Shown piece by piece: positions 6,872-7,178 of a stretch of DNA of 7,178 nucleotides; position 1 is the first letter of the stretch, and each line of letters starts with the position of its first letter. The notes under the pieces were generated by a model. That model worked only from the letters and a program-made list of their open reading frames with translations, searched no databases and was not told the origin of the DNA. This DNA is from Nitrospira sp. (GTDB lineage: Bacteria > Nitrospirota > Nitrospiria > Nitrospirales > Nitrospiraceae). The stretch lies in NCBI GenBank assembly GCA_024998705.1, contig JACOEF010000478.1:1-7178 (forward strand), in the 5' to 3' direction. The position numbers were made by a program, and so were the translations under genes.

Positions 6872-7178
6872 ATGAGTACTGTCACACCGCAAAGTGAACC
6901 CAAGCTGGATCGCGACGCCCTGGCGGCGATGTATGAGGAAACCTTCCGCAATTTCGAGGAAGGGACCATCACCGAGGGTATGGTCGTGGCCATCGGCAAG
7001 GACAAAGTCGTGGTCGATATCGGCTACAAGTCGGAGGGCATGATTCCCGCCGATCAGTTCTCGCATGAAGAATTGGGGCAACTGAAGGTCGGCGATCGTC
7101 TCCAGGTGTATCTCGAAGAGTGTGAAGACGCAGACGGCAATCTCGTGCTCTCCAAAGAAAAAGCCGACAAGATGAAAA
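6872..7178 (+). CDS. rpsA: 30S ribosomal protein S1, 3' partial
   Basis: ATG 6872 opens a frame that runs off the window; 102 residues are visible. The sequence YEETFRNFEEGTITEGMVVA (21-40) followed by VVVDIGYKSEGMIPADQF (46-63) and NLVLSKEKAD is the start of bacterial S1: a short helical ribosome-binding N-terminus, then the first S1/OB-fold RNA-binding repeat at about residues 32-97. Further repeats are expected beyond the window. S1 brings mRNA to the 30S subunit. The start is backed by a good ribosome binding site, GAGGA at 6860-6864, seven bases upstream. The gene lies 57 bases after plsC and keeps the well-known cmk-rpsA neighbourhood with plsC interposed. In E. coli rpsA translation is repressed by S1 itself through leader structure; a similar mode here is only a possibility. 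Confidence 0.95.
   Translation, partial: MSTVTPQSEPKLDRDALAAMYEETFRNFEEGTITEGMVVAIGKDKVVVDIGYKSEGMIPADQFSHEELGQLKVGDRLQVYLEECEDADGNLVLSKEKADKMK

Overview
The window is a densely packed, single-strand (+) block of core metabolism genes from a GC-rich bacterium: pheA (5' end outside the window), hisC, aroF, tyrA, aroA, cmk, plsC and the first third or less of rpsA. By overall protein character and gene order it most resembles Nitrospirota (Nitrospira-like). That is a judgement from recollected family features, not a database result, and a proteobacterium-like relative cannot be excluded. No mobile element, tRNA, rRNA, CRISPR array or phage gene was seen.

Region by region: positions 1-987 encode the end of a chorismate mutase domain fused to prephenate dehydratase with a C-terminal ACT domain. 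Positions 1004-2089 encode a HisC-family aminotransferase whose frame is broken by one in-frame TAA at 1241-1243. Positions 2108-3121 encode a type I-beta DAHP synthase, 3183-4076 a TyrA dehydrogenase, 4083-5411 EPSP synthase, 5424-6122 CMP kinase, 6119-6814 a PlsC-type acyltransferase, and 6872 to the end ribosomal protein S1. Intergenic gaps are 6-61 bases, and cmk/plsC overlap by four bases, so most or all of the block is probably one transcription unit. The plsC-rpsA gap carries two small hairpins that may modulate rpsA expression.

The first five genes work together. AroF catalyses the first committed step of the shikimate pathway, AroA makes EPSP (the chorismate precursor), PheA converts chorismate via prephenate to phenylpyruvate, TyrA oxidises prephenate (or arogenate), and the HisC-family enzyme probably supplies the transamination step for Phe/Tyr as well as, or instead of, the histidine step. 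The order matches the pheA-hisC-tyrA-aroA-cmk-rpsA supraoperon described in pseudomonads, with aroF inserted after hisC and plsC inserted before rpsA.

The window is mostly ordinary, conserved biosynthesis. I do not see a new defence or mobile system. The observation most worth checking is the lone stop codon in an otherwise perfectly conserved hisC.
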